Positions 30,510 through 39,451 of a DNA stretch of 64,000 nucleotides are shown one piece after another; positions within the stretch are counted from its first letter, which is position 1; each line of letters starts with the position of its first letter. Source of the stretch: Deinococcus arboris (GTDB taxonomy: Bacteria; Deinococcota; Deinococci; Deinococcales; Deinococcaceae); NCBI RefSeq assembly GCF_009755355.1, contig NZ_WQLB01000001.1:251113-315112 (forward strand), read 5' to 3'. Below the pieces are notes generated by a model. The model saw only the letters and a program-made list of their open reading frames with translations, did no database searches and was not told where the DNA came from. The position numbers and the translations under genes were made by a program.

Positions 30510-33500
30510 CTACCTCAAATTCAGTCCGGAGAGGGCTTCGAGTTCTTTGATGACATTCCGCAGCTTGGAGTGAATTGATTTTTTAATGGCTGGATCAAGT
30601 GGACCCGCATCCGCCTCCAGTTGCGTGATGGCCTGCTCCGGTGACCAGGTTTCGACGCGAATACCGTGCTCAAGCATCCTCTGAATGCCGTCTCTCGACA
30701 GAGCTTTGCCGCCTTTCACTTTGGGCGAGTAGATGCCCAACACCTGAACGCGAAGTTTAACCTGGTGACGTTGAGAAAATTCAATGAGCGTCGAGGCGCA
30801 GTTGTGCAGTTTCTTTTGAAGGTCCGCGTCACACCCAGGGTCACCGCAGGGACTGCTTGACAACTGCACAATCACTTCAGGCATTTGCCCGGCGAAGCGC
30901 TTAATCACCCGCTCGGCGTTCTGCACAAAATTCTCTTCCGCGTGTTTGGGTAACTCACCTTTCTTTCCTGGCGTGTTCGCCGACTGAATCTCAATGCCGT
31001 TAATAGAGGCCCTCAGGGCCACGCCACGCCGTATAGTCATGAGTTCGAGGTCGTCCTGATCAAACATGATCTTCGTGTCGGTGAGACCGACATTCTCATA
31101 GGGCGACGCACTGGCCTCAATCTGGTATTGCCCCCGCTTCACCTGCTTCGTGCGGAGAGCTTTCAGGCCCCTGGGCCTAAACTTGTCCATAGCCTGCTGC
31201 AAGGTGGCCTGCGTGTTTTTTGCCTTGCCCTGCCGGGGCAACTGGCCCGAAAGGTAAGCCCGTACTTCAGCCTTCACCGCGCGGCTGTCAGGTGTGTCCT
31301 GGGTCGCGCTTTCAGGTTTAGTGTTCTTCGGTTTCCCCGTTAATTTGCTGATGGCGGTTTTGATACGCGCGACGACCTTGTCGAGCAGGCCATCAAGCTT
31401 GCCGCGCACCTTGGCAATGACCCCCTTGATCTTGGTGCCAATGTTGCCCAGGCCCAGCACCTTGCCCAGGAACCCCAGCGCCACCGGAATACTGCGCGCC
31501 AGCGTGCTTTCCACTCCGGCCACCGCTGCCCCAATGTTGCCCGCCGCTATCGCGCCTACGCTCTGAACCGCACTCGTCACCACGCCCATGATCTGCTTGC
31601 CCTGCTCAATCACGAACTGCACGCTGCGGAACGCCCCAATCAGCGCCTGCACGAAGCCGCCCCCTGGAATCAGCATGGACGCCACTTTGGTGATGCCCGC
31701 CATGACCACGCTCTTGGTTACTTCGGTCTTCAGGCCGGCGACCACTTCCCCGCTGACCGGGGCCTGGTTGGCTTTCAGTTCGTCGGCTTTGTGCAACCCG
31801 CCCTTGATGCTCTTCAGGGTGTCAATCGTGCCTTCAGCCGCCCGGACCTGTTTCTCGCCATTTGGCCCCATCGCCTTGACGAGACGGCCCCGCAGCGCCT
31901 GATAGGTCAGGCCCATCACGCTCAGGGCCGTCATGAAGACGCCTTGCAGGTCCAGTTTGGCCGGAAAGGTGATGCCCGAGGCGCCGGTCAGCCATTGACC
32001 CAGCCCGTTCTGGAGATGTTTGGGCGCGTTGCTCGCAAACTTGGAGAAGCCGCCTTTGAGGGCGCTCAGGAGGTGGCCAGCAAACTTGGCCGGGTTTTTC
32101 AGGACCTGCAGGATGAGGTCGCCGCCCTGCCGCAGCTGAGCCACCACCTGCTGCCCCACCGGCCCGAGTCCAGCGGCCAGCGCGGTGAGGCCGATGTCGG
32201 CAATCTTGCGCGCGCTGCCCACAATCAGGTTTTTAAGGCCGCTGATGCGGCGGGTTACGGCGTTCTTGGCCCCGCCCAGGTCGGCCTTCCCAATCGCTCC
32301 GGCAATCTCGCCCAGCGCGCCGCCCAGGTCCAGCTTGCCCAGCTCAGCCTTGAACCATGTCCAGGCCTTCGGGATGGCGCCCGTTTCCTTGAGGGCTTTG
32401 AGGATGTCCTTCAGGGGTCCAGGCACCCAGCCGGCCAGCGTGTCCAGAATGCTGTCGGGATTGACCGACATGGTTTTGCCCGTCACCAGGTCCTTGCCAA
32501 AGGCCATGCACAGCTCGCGGTAGCCGGGCAGGGCGGTCAGCGCGCCGGCAATCATCTCTTTGCCTTTATCGGCAATGGCGCTCACGCCGTCTTTGACCTT
32601 GTCGGCGGCCCAGCTGAGGGGATTGCCCCAGCGCTGCACCGCCTGCGGTTGCAGGTCATACAGGGGTTTCAGGGCGAAGCGCTGGACTGCCCCGTCCTGT
32701 GCCCGTTGCAGGGCGGCGCCTTTACTGTAGACCCCAGGGGCGTGGGGGCTGGGCGGCATCAGACTTTTCGGGCTGGGCATGACCTGGGCCAGCTTGGCGC
32801 CCATCGTGCGGGCCTCGCTTTCCAGCCCGGCGTCGGGGTCAATCCCTTTGCCCACTCGGCCCTGAGACTGCTGGACAGTATGGGTGACCTCATGTGCCAG
32901 GAGTTCAAGGCCGCTTTTCGTGTTGGGGCTGAATTTCCCGCTCTGGAAAAAGATGTCGGTGCCCGTCGTAAAAGCAAGCGCGTTGACACCTTTGGCCATC
33001 TTGTCGGCTTCACTGTCGTCGTGAATCCGCACCTTGCTCAGATCATGGTTGAGGCCCTGTTCCAAGTGGCGCTGGACGGCTTCCGGGAGAGGATTACCGC
33101 TTCCACGTCTGGCTTGAATGCGCTGCAAGACAGGCTGCGTCGCCTCCGCGTCCAGTTCCGCCAACTGCCGCTGAAGGGCGAGTGCCCGCAGCGCTTGGGC
33201 GTCCTGTATGGCCTGAGCCTCATGGCGCTGCACAGCCGTGTCCACAGCGCGTTGCAGGGCCAGCCGCTCCCCACCGGGGACCAGACCCAGCACCGCCCGC
33301 GAGACCGGCGCGCTGATGGGATGCCGCTGCAAGATCGCCAGATGCTCGCCGTACGTCTCACAGCGGGCTGTCGCTGAGCCCCGGTCCGCCTTGAAGCCTT
33401 GCGCCAGCGTCTGTGCCACCTGCCGCTGGAGGGCGGTGAACTGCGCCGCCGCACGGGTGTCCAGCGCCACGCCGTCCACCTCTTCGGCCCGTGCCCGCAT

Positions 33501-33854
33501 GACCGTCACCCATTCGCTGGGGGTCTGCGGCTTTGTGGGGACCGGTGCAGACGGCGGCGCTTGACGCTGAAGGGCCGCCTCCGCCCCACGTGCCGAAAGG
33601 GGCAGGGCGGCCAGCTGGGTCTGGGCGGCCTGGCGCTGCACGGCCACACGTTCGAGTTCCTGCCTCTCCAGCGCAGCCGCCTTTAGTGGCGCCTGCACAG
33701 CCTGCCGCTGCGCTGTGAGTGGGCGAACCGTATGACGCTCCAGAACCTGCCGGGTCTGCTGGCGTTCTGGCTGAGGCGCGTGCGGCTGGGAAGACGGCGA
33801 AACCGACGGCGGAGTCGGCTCGTGAGTGGGTGAACGGCGCGGCGCGAACGTCAT
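30510..33854 (-). CDS. DUF4157 polymorphic toxin-like protein with C-terminal zinc deaminase-like domain
   Basis: A 1114-residue protein. Residues 1-270 are rich in Gln-Arg repeats (LQRQ, LERQ). About 265-345 is a DUF4157 domain with a metallopeptidase motif HEVTH (His321, Glu322, His325) in LLAHEVTHTVQQ. The middle (about 390-840) is a long array of amphipathic helices rich in Gly/Ala/Lys. A Lys/Pro/Thr linker leads to a C-terminal domain with HAE (971-973) and PCGDPGC (Pro1002, Cys1003, Cys1008), the zinc-ligand and proton-shuttle pattern of the cytidine deaminase-like fold used by bacterial toxins. DUF4157 proteins include effectors loaded by extracellular contractile injection systems. 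No injection-system genes lie in the window. The ribosome site is GGGAGGT, six bases before the ATG. The last kilobase is AT-richer than the rest, as if the toxin tip was acquired separately. Confidence 0.82.
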   Translation of the reverse strand: MTFAPRRSPTHEPTPPSVSPSSQPHAPQPERQQTRQVLERHTVRPLTAQRQAVQAPLKAAALERQELERVAVQRQAAQTQLAALPLSARGAEAALQRQAPPSAPVPTKPQTPSEWVTVMRARAEEVDGVALDTRAAAQFTALQRQVAQTLAQGFKADRGSATARCETYGEHLAILQRHPISAPVSRAVLGLVPGGERLALQRAVDTAVQRHEAQAIQDAQALRALALQRQLAELDAEATQPVLQRIQARRGSGNPLPEAVQRHLEQGLNHDLSKVRIHDDSEADKMAKGVNALAFTTGTDIFFQSGKFSPNTKSGLELLAHEVTHTVQQSQGRVGKGIDPDAGLESEARTMGAKLAQVMPSPKSLMPPSPHAPGVYSKGAALQRAQDGAVQRFALKPLYDLQPQAVQRWGNPLSWAADKVKDGVSAIADKGKEMIAGALTALPGYRELCMAFGKDLVTGKTMSVNPDSILDTLAGWVPGPLKDILKALKETGAIPKAWTWFKAELGKLDLGGALGEIAGAIGKADLGGAKNAVTRRISGLKNLIVGSARKIADIGLTALAAGLGPVGQQVVAQLRQGGDLILQVLKNPAKFAGHLLSALKGGFSKFASNAPKHLQNGLGQWLTGASGITFPAKLDLQGVFMTALSVMGLTYQALRGRLVKAMGPNGEKQVRAAEGTIDTLKSIKGGLHKADELKANQAPVSGEVVAGLKTEVTKSVVMAGITKVASMLIPGGGFVQALIGAFRSVQFVIEQGKQIMGVVTSAVQSVGAIAAGNIGAAVAGVESTLARSIPVALGFLGKVLGLGNIGTKIKGVIAKVRGKLDGLLDKVVARIKTAISKLTGKPKNTKPESATQDTPDSRAVKAEVRAYLSGQLPRQGKAKNTQATLQQAMDKFRPRGLKALRTKQVKRGQYQIEASASPYENVGLTDTKIMFDQDDLELMTIRRGVALRASINGIEIQSANTPGKKGELPKHAEENFVQNAERVIKRFAGQMPEVIVQLSSSPCGDPGCDADLQKKLHNCASTLIEFSQRHQVKLRVQVLGIYSPKVKGGKALSRDGIQRMLEHGIRVETWSPEQAITQLEADAGPLDPAIKKSIHSKLRNVIKELEALSGLNLR

Positions 33855-34035
33855 AGCTGACCTCCCGAACAGCCATCAGCTTACCGCACCGCGCGACCAG
33901 AGCGGCTAGGCGTCATAAGCCTTGACCGCTGCTCAGGCGAACAAGGTGAGCGTCCACAAGGGGCAGCGGCGTGGGCGGAATTGAGGGGCACCTCTCCCCC
34001 GAGGGTAGAACTGACAGCCGCTGCCAGGCGGCCCT

Positions 34036-34635
34036 CTACCTCAGGCGGCCCAGCCCCTTCCGGATCAGGGTGTCGGCGTTCAGGTCAGGCTCGGCGGCCA
34101 GCAGTTCGGCCACAGCGGCGCGCACCTGCGCCTCGCGGAAGCCCAGCGCCAGCAGGGCGTCAATGGCGTCGCGCCCGGCGGTGCTCACCATGCGGGCGGC
34201 GCGGCCCCCGGCCGGGGCGGCGGCCGCCGCCAGATGCTCGGGCACCTTGTTCTGCAATTCCAGCACCAGGCGCTCGGCGGTCTTCTTGCCCACGCCGCTG
34301 ACGCTGCTGAGCAGTTTCACGTCGCCGCCCAGCAACCCCTGAGCCAGCGCGCTCACTGGCATGGCCGAGAGCAGCGCCAGCCCCAGCTTGGGCCCCACAC
34401 CGCTGACTCCAGTTAAAAGGTCAAACAGGCGCAGGCTGTCGGCGTCCTGAAAGCCGAACAACAGCTGGGCGTCCTCACGTACGACAAAGCGGGTGTTCAG
34501 CTCGGCGGGCTCGCCCACAGTCAGGCGGCCCAGGGTGCCCACCGGACACTGCACCTCGTAGCCCACGCCACCGGCCACCACCACCGCGCTGCCTTCGCGG
34601 ATTTCGCGCACCACGCCGGACAGGTAAGCAATCAC
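34036..34635 (-). CDS. ruvA: Holliday junction DNA helicase subunit RuvA
   Basis: A 199-residue protein that binds four-way junctions as a tetramer and loads RuvB. The N-terminal OB fold starts MIAYLSGVVREI. The central helix-hairpin-helix pair is visible as LLTGVSGVGPKLGLALL and LLSSVSGVGKKTAERLVLEL. The C-terminal helical domain (about 150-199, ALLALGFREAQVRAAVAEL) regulates RuvB. Length matches the family. The start is a GTG with TAGAAT (34643-34648) seven bases upstream. ruvB is not in the window. Confidence 0.95.
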   Translation of the reverse strand: MIAYLSGVVREIREGSAVVVAGGVGYEVQCPVGTLGRLTVGEPAELNTRFVVREDAQLLFGFQDADSLRLFDLLTGVSGVGPKLGLALLSAMPVSALAQGLLGGDVKLLSSVSGVGKKTAERLVLELQNKVPEHLAAAAAPAGGRAARMVSTAGRDAIDALLALGFREAQVRAAVAELLAAEPDLNADTLIRKGLGRLR

Positions 34636-34642
34636 GCCCGCG

Positions 34643-34648
34643 ATTCTA
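34643..34648 (-). promoter_or_regulatory. -10 box of leaderless ruvA
   Basis: TAGAAT on the minus strand, seven bases before the GTG at 34635. The stretch from here to 35023 holds no convincing gene; a 72-codon minus-strand ORF there looks like chance. Confidence 0.55.
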
Positions 34649-35023
34649 GTGCAGCCCGGCCCCGCAGGCCCGGAAGGACATGACGTTTAGTAGAGGCCTG
34701 GGGCGGCCAGTCTCTGGCACTTCAACTTCAAGCCTGAGGGAGTCGGCGGTCCTGACGGTGGCCCTCATGGCCAACCTCAGAGCTGTTATTGACTCTGCCA
34801 CAGCAGCGCAGGTTTCTGCCCAGAAAAGACCGCTGGAATGGCCTTGAGCGTGGTGGTCTCTCAACCACGAAGCACGTTGCTCTGGCTGGAGGAGATGCAG
34901 CTTTGGCGCGAGACCTCTAACCGCCTGAACAGATCAGCGCCAGTCTCACCCAGCAGACCCACAGCCTTCCGCCAGGCGCCCTCGGTTCTCAGGCTGCTTG
35001 GATCAGGGGTCAGGCAGAGAATG

Positions 35024-35052
35024 AAAAAGCGACCGGATTGCCCCAGTCGCTT
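35024..35052 (-). terminator. Terminator of the MFS gene
   Basis: AAGCGAC (35046-35052 on the complement) pairs with GTCGCTT (35027-35033 on the complement), followed by TTT on the minus strand. It lies about 20 bases after the stop codon. Confidence 0.85.
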
Positions 35053-35070
35053 CCGCCTGTGCCGCTGCGC

Positions 35071-36258
35071 CTAAGAGCGGCTTACGGCCGGCTGTGGCGC
35101 CACCCGCCTGAGGCTGAGGACCAGCAGCGCTGCGGCCATCACGGCCGCCAGTGCCGCGCCCCACACATACCCGCGCGCCTCGTGCCCGGTCGGCGAGGCC
35201 AGCAGCAACGGGCTGAGGAACTGGCCCAGAAACACCGCGCTGCTCATGCCGGCAACCACACGGCCGCGCCAGGCCGGTGGCGTCAGGTCGGCCAGCCAGG
35301 TGTACAGGTTGGGAAACACCAGCCCGCCGCCCAGCCCGCCCAAAACCAGCCCGGCCAGCGCGACTGCCAGATTCGGCGCCGCCGAAACCACCAGCCAGCC
35401 CGCCGCCACCACACCCAGGCCCAGCGCAGCGGCGCGGCGGGGGTCAAAGCGGCCCGCAAAGCGCACGTACAGCAGCGAACTGACCGCCGCCATCAGCGTG
35501 AAGGTGCCCAGCAGAAGGCCGGTCTGGGCCGCCTGCGCTCCCAGCGTTCTGAGGAGAAAAGGCCCCTGGGCGGGCATCAGATAAAACACGACCATGTAGC
35601 CCAGCGCCAGGCCGTACACCAGCGCAATAGCCCCCCAACGCGGGGGCTGCACTTGGCCGGCCTCCTGTGCTGGCGCCGGCACGCCGCGCGGCAGGCGCAA
35701 CGTGAGGGGCAGGAGGAGCAGGGCCAGCGCGTACAGCACGAAGGGTGCGCGCCACGACAGCCCGGCCAGCGCGCCGCCCAGCGGCAGCAGCACAGCGCCG
35801 CCAAAGCTGGTAAAAGCCGCCTGCTGACTGAGAAAGCGGCCACGTTCGGGCCCACTAAACAGGTCGTTGACCAGCGCCCCAGCCGCCGTCATGGTGCCCG
35901 CCACCGCCAGCCCCAGCACCACCCGGCCCGCCAGCACAGCGCCCAGCGACTCGGCCACCAAGCCACTGGCTCCGCCCACGGCGTACAGCAGCAAGGACCC
36001 CAGCAGCACCGGGCGGCGGCCAAAGCGGTCAGCCAGCACGCCCCCCAGCGGCGCGGTAATGGCAATCACCAGCCCCAGGATGGTCAGGGCCAGCTTGACC
36101 AGCAGGTCCACGTTGGGAACGCCAGCGAAGTGTTCGCGCATAGCCGGCAGGGCTGGGGCAATGGTGGCCCCCGACATTACGGTCAGGGCGGCCAGTAGCA
36201 GCAAGGTCAGCCGCGTCAGTGGGTCCGGCGCGGCGGGAGAAGAGGAAGAGACAGACAT
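35071..36258 (-). CDS. Major facilitator superfamily drug-type transporter
   Basis: A 395-residue inner-membrane transporter with 12 predicted helices. The loop between helices 2 and 3 carries the MFS motif GGVLADRFGRRPVL. Helix 1 region APALPAMREHF and helix 5 resemble the DHA1 (drug:proton antiporter) subgroup. The substrate cannot be predicted. A TATACT -10 box (36265-36270) stands six bases before the ATG, giving a leaderless message. The gene has its own terminator and is divergent from the GNAT gene. Confidence 0.9.
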   Translation of the reverse strand: MSVSSSSPAAPDPLTRLTLLLLAALTVMSGATIAPALPAMREHFAGVPNVDLLVKLALTILGLVIAITAPLGGVLADRFGRRPVLLGSLLLYAVGGASGLVAESLGAVLAGRVVLGLAVAGTMTAAGALVNDLFSGPERGRFLSQQAAFTSFGGAVLLPLGGALAGLSWRAPFVLYALALLLLPLTLRLPRGVPAPAQEAGQVQPPRWGAIALVYGLALGYMVVFYLMPAQGPFLLRTLGAQAAQTGLLLGTFTLMAAVSSLLYVRFAGRFDPRRAAALGLGVVAAGWLVVSAAPNLAVALAGLVLGGLGGGLVFPNLYTWLADLTPPAWRGRVVAGMSSAVFLGQFLSPLLLASPTGHEARGYVWGAALAAVMAAALLVLSLRRVAPQPAVSRS

Positions 36259-36264
36259 GCCCTC

Positions 36265-36270
36265 AGTATA
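36265..36270 (-). promoter_or_regulatory. -10 box of leaderless MFS gene
   Basis: TATACT on the minus strand with a six-base gap to the ATG at 36258. The 36271-36520 stretch upstream shows no gene. Confidence 0.65.
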
Positions 36271-36533
36271 GATTTAAAAATTCAAGCGGTCGGATTTACA
36301 AAGTACCTTCTGAGGGACAGGTGGAGGAAGAGAAAGGGACGCCTCTCCGCTATGGGGCGCTGGCTGCCGGGGCGGCCTCCGGTGCCATGATTGGCAGAGA
36401 TGGGCTGCAAATGAAGGGCTGCACAACACCTTGAGCAAAAGCGGCGCACCTCTCTAGCCATGACAGCCAGAGCGCACGTCACTCCATCGTCAACGCTTCA
36501 CCCCTCTCCCCTGTTCGCCCCATACTGAGGCGC

Positions 36534-37136
36534 ATGTTCACCCTGCGCCGTGCCCAGGAAGCAGACCGCGCCGCGCTCTACCGCATCTGCCTGGAAACGG
36601 GCGACAGTGGGCAGGATGCGACCGCCATCTATGCCGACCCGCTGCTGCTGGGGCACATTTACGCCGGGCCTTACCTCAGCTTCGCGCCGGACTTTGCCTT
36701 TGTGCTGGAGGACGAGGCGGGCGTGGGCGGCTACGTTCTGGGGGCGCCGGAGACCCGCACCTTTGAGGACACGCTGGAGCAGGCGTGGTGGCCGCCGCTG
36801 CGGGCCCAGTTCCCTGTCCCGCCGGCCGACCCGGCGGCCCGCACCCCCGACGAGCGCCTGACTGCCCTGATTCACCAGCCACGCCGCACGCCGGGCACCC
36901 TGCTGGCCAACTTCCCTGCACATCTGCACATTGACCTGCTGCCGCGCGCCCAGGGCGGGGGCCGGGGCCGGCAGCTGATGGACACCCTACTGGAGGCGCT
37001 GCGCGTTACCGGAGTGCCCGGTGTGCATCTGGGCGTGGGGGAACGCAATGTCAGGGCGCAGGGCTTTTACCGCCACCTGGGCTTTGAGGAACTGGGCCGC
37101 ACCCCCGGCGCCGTCACCTTTGGGCGGCGGCTGTAG
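36534..37136 (+). CDS. GNAT-family N-acetyltransferase
   Basis: A 200-residue acetyl-CoA-dependent transferase. The N-terminus [25 protein letters not shown] is the usual beta1-alpha1 of the GNAT fold. The acetyl-CoA loop is [20 protein letters not shown], a Q/R-x-x-G-x-G/A variant, and the C-terminal part has [25 protein letters not shown] 40-residue insertion with WWPPLRAQF in the middle is typical of the subgroup related to the acetyltransferase-like domain of O-GlcNAcase. Substrate unknown. A CATACT box lies seven bases before the ATG. Confidence 0.9.
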   Translation: MFTLRRAQEADRAALYRICLETGDSGQDATAIYADPLLLGHIYAGPYLSFAPDFAFVLEDEAGVGGYVLGAPETRTFEDTLEQAWWPPLRAQFPVPPADPAARTPDERLTALIHQPRRTPGTLLANFPAHLHIDLLPRAQGGGRGRQLMDTLLEALRVTGVPGVHLGVGERNVRAQGFYRHLGFEELGRTPGAVTFGRRL

Positions 37137-37172
37137 GCCAGGCAGCGCAGGCCCGTGGGGCGGCCTGGGCGC

Positions 37173-37178
37173 TACACT
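37173..37178 (+). promoter_or_regulatory. -10 box for the metG leader
   Basis: TACACT six bases before the ATG of the mini-ORF at 37185. The GCGCTACACT context and the spacing are identical to those upstream of rapZ at 43560. Confidence 0.5.
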
Positions 37179-37184
37179 TCTGCC

Positions 37185-37232
37185 ATGACCCGCGCGCCTT
37201 ATACGACGCCCCGAATGCCCCAGCGGCTCTGA
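37185..37232 (+). CDS. Putative 15-residue leader peptide upstream of metG
   Basis: ATG at 37185 opens [15 protein letters not shown] and stops with TGA at 37230, inside the first of two hairpins. It has two Met codons. It would be the first codon of a leaderless transcript given the -10 box six bases upstream. It is followed by a 130-base leader before metG. That it is translated, or regulates metG, is inference. Confidence 0.35.
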   Translation: MTRAPYTTPRMPQRL

Positions 37233-37278
37233 CCCCAGAGAGCCGCGCGGGGCGCTCTGGTCAGGCCGGGCGCCCCGC
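37223..37278 (+). promoter_or_regulatory. Two consecutive hairpins in the metG leader
   Basis: Hairpin 1: GCGGCTCT (37223-37230) with AGAGCCGC (37239-37246). Hairpin 2: GCGGGGCGC (37247-37255) with GCGCCCCGC (37270-37278). The first loop (CTGACCCCAGAG) and the second loop (CTCTGGTCAG) are complementary apart from a two-base bulge, so an alternative long pairing or kissing complex is possible. No T run follows, so it is not a plain terminator. Confidence 0.5.
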
Positions 37279-37361
37279 TTCCTGTTGCCGCTTATTCTGA
37301 AAGCCGTTTGCCTGCCCAGGCCGCTCCCGTTTGGGTCAGGGCCGGACAGAAAGGAATCCCC

Positions 37362-39368
37362 ATGAGCCAAGCCGACCCCTTTTACATCACGACCGCCATT
37401 GACTACGCCAACGGCGCCCCGCACATCGGCCACGTCTACGAGAAAATTCTGGCCGACGCCATCGCCCGCTACCAGCGCCTTGCCGGGCGCGAGGTCTTTT
37501 TCCTGACCGGCACCGACGAACACGGCGAGAAGATTGCCAAGGCCGCCGCCAAGGCCGGCCAGACGCCGCAGGTCTTTGTGGATGACCTGAGCCTGCGCGC
37601 CTTCAAAGGCCTGTGGGACCGCCTGGACATTGGCTACGACGACTTTGTCCGCACCACTGAGGGCCGTCACAAACGCTTTGTGCAGGACATCTTGCAGCGG
37701 GTGTACGACGCCGGCGACATTTACTTTGACGAGTACGAGGGCCTGTATTCGGTGGGCGCCGAGCGGTACGTCACCGAGAAGGAACTGGTTGAGGGCAGTG
37801 ACGGCGTGCGCCGCTACCCCGGCGACAAGGACCCACCCGAACTGCGCCGCGAGGCCAACTACTTCTTCCGCATGGAGAAGTACCAGGCGTGGCTGCTGGA
37901 GCACATCAGGCAGAACCCCGACTTTATTCAGCCAGCCGGCTACCGCAACGAGGTGCTGGAAATGCTGAAAGAGCCGATTGGGCCCCTCAGCATCAGCCGG
38001 CCCAAGAGCCGCGTGCCCTGGGGCATCGAATTGCCCTGGGACGCCGACCACGTGACCTACGTGTGGTTTGACGCACTCCTGAATTACGTCTCGGCGCCGG
38101 TCAGCAAAGGTGAGCGCCCAGACGTGATTGGCACCGCCTGGCACGTCATCGGCAAGGACATCCTCAAGCCGCACGCGGTGTTCTGGCCCACCATGCTCAA
38201 GGCCGCTGGCCTGCCGGCCTACCGCCGCCTGGTGGTTCACAGCCACATCCTGGCTGAGGACGGCCGCAAGATGGGCAAGTCTCTGGGCAACGCCATTGAC
38301 CCCGAGGCCCTGGTGGATCAGTACCCCACCGACGCCATCCGCTACACCCTGCTGCGCGAGGCGACCCTGAGCGCCGACAGCCCCTACGGCGAGGGCATTC
38401 TGGTCTCACGCCTGAACAGCGACCTGGCCAACGACCTGGGCAACCTGCTGTCGCGCACGATTTCCATGATTCAGAAATACCGGGGCGGCGCCATTCCGGC
38501 CGCGCAGGAGCTGACCGACCGCGAGCGCGAGATTGAGGCGGCGGCGCTGGCCCTGCCCGGTCAGATTCTGACCCTGGTGGACGAACTGAAAATCAATATG
38601 GCCATCGAAGCGGCCATGAACTTCGTGCGCGACCTCAACCGCTACATCGCCGAGAGCGCGCCCTGGAACCTGGCCAAGAGTGAGGACACCGCCCGGCGCC
38701 TCGACACGGTGCTGTATACCGCTGCCGAGGGCCTGCGCGTGGCCAGCGTGGCCCTGGAAGCCGTGATTCCGGCCAAGGCCCGCGACCTGCGCGCGCAGCT
38801 GGGCCTGGGCGGCCAGTCGTACACCCTGGCCGCCGCCTGGGGCCTGACCCCCGCCGGCACCCGCGTGCAGGGCGGCGCGATTCTGTTTCCCAAGCCCGAG
38901 CCCAAAGCACAAGAACCCACAGCTGCGACCGAGGCACCTGCCCCGGCCCCCAAAGCCACCAAGCCCCCGAAAGAGACCCCCATGACCCAGACTGAACCTG
39001 CCCCCGCTGCCCCTGCCGCCACCCCCACCGTCCCGGAACAGCCCCTGATTTCCATTGACGACTTTGCCCGCATTGACCTGCGCGTGGCCGAGGTGCTGGC
39101 CGCCGAGGCGGTGCCCAAGGCGGACAAGCTCCTGAAACTGACGGTGCGCCTGGGCGAGGAAGAGCGTACGGTGGTCAGCGGCATCCGCACCTGGTTTGAA
39201 CCCGAAAGCCTGGTGGGCCGCAAGGTGATTCTGGTGGCCAACCTGAAACCCGCCAAGCTGCGCGGCATCGAGTCTCAGGGCATGATTCTGGCCGCCGAGG
39301 ATGACCAGGGGAACCTGGACCTCGTGGGCCTGCGCCTGGACCTCCCCAGCGGAACCAAGGTGCGCTGA
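37362..39368 (+). CDS. metG: Methionyl-tRNA synthetase with C-terminal tRNA-binding domain
   Basis: A 668-residue class I synthetase charging tRNA-Met. The catalytic core has the HIGH motif as [10 protein letters not shown] and the KMSKS motif as KMGKSLGN. A short acidic/Pro-Ala linker (about 515-565) leads to a C-terminal EMAP/OB-fold tRNA-binding domain ([20 protein letters not shown] to [13 protein letters not shown]) that allows dimerisation and tighter tRNA binding. The start at 37362 has an AAGGA ribosome site; the upstream 18 in-frame codons are not used. It is preceded by an unusual structured leader and followed by a terminator. Confidence 0.96.
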   Translation: MSQADPFYITTAIDYANGAPHIGHVYEKILADAIARYQRLAGREVFFLTGTDEHGEKIAKAAAKAGQTPQVFVDDLSLRAFKGLWDRLDIGYDDFVRTTEGRHKRFVQDILQRVYDAGDIYFDEYEGLYSVGAERYVTEKELVEGSDGVRRYPGDKDPPELRREANYFFRMEKYQAWLLEHIRQNPDFIQPAGYRNEVLEMLKEPIGPLSISRPKSRVPWGIELPWDADHVTYVWFDALLNYVSAPVSKGERPDVIGTAWHVIGKDILKPHAVFWPTMLKAAGLPAYRRLVVHSHILAEDGRKMGKSLGNAIDPEALVDQYPTDAIRYTLLREATLSADSPYGEGILVSRLNSDLANDLGNLLSRTISMIQKYRGGAIPAAQELTDREREIEAAALALPGQILTLVDELKINMAIEAAMNFVRDLNRYIAESAPWNLAKSEDTARRLDTVLYTAAEGLRVASVALEAVIPAKARDLRAQLGLGGQSYTLAAAWGLTPAGTRVQGGAILFPKPEPKAQEPTAATEAPAPAPKATKPPKETPMTQTEPAPAAPAATPTVPEQPLISIDDFARIDLRVAEVLAAEAVPKADKLLKLTVRLGEEERTVVSGIRTWFEPESLVGRKVILVANLKPAKLRGIESQGMILAAEDDQGNLDLVGLRLDLPSGTKVR

Positions 39369-39400
39369 CCTTGCTGCTGGCCGTCATGCCAGAGACCAGC

Positions 39401-39433
39401 AAAGCCGGGAACACCAAGGTTCCCGGCTTTTCC
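39401..39433 (+). terminator. Terminator of metG
   Basis: A 12-bp stem AAAGCCGGGAAC/GTTCCCGGCTTT (39401-39412 with 39419-39430), 6-base loop, then TTCC. The symmetrical A/T ends mean it can also serve the convergent ABC ATPase unit. Confidence 0.93.
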
Positions 39434-39451
39434 TATTGAGGGCCGACGCCG

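Noticed and set aside
31791..33377. 528-codon plus-strand ORF opposite the DUF4157 gene
   Set aside because: Rich in Gln, Arg and His as expected for the complement of the repeat-rich gene; no ribosome site.
34646..34864. 72-codon minus-strand ORF upstream of ruvA
   Set aside because: No ribosome site or promoter and no protein-like pattern.
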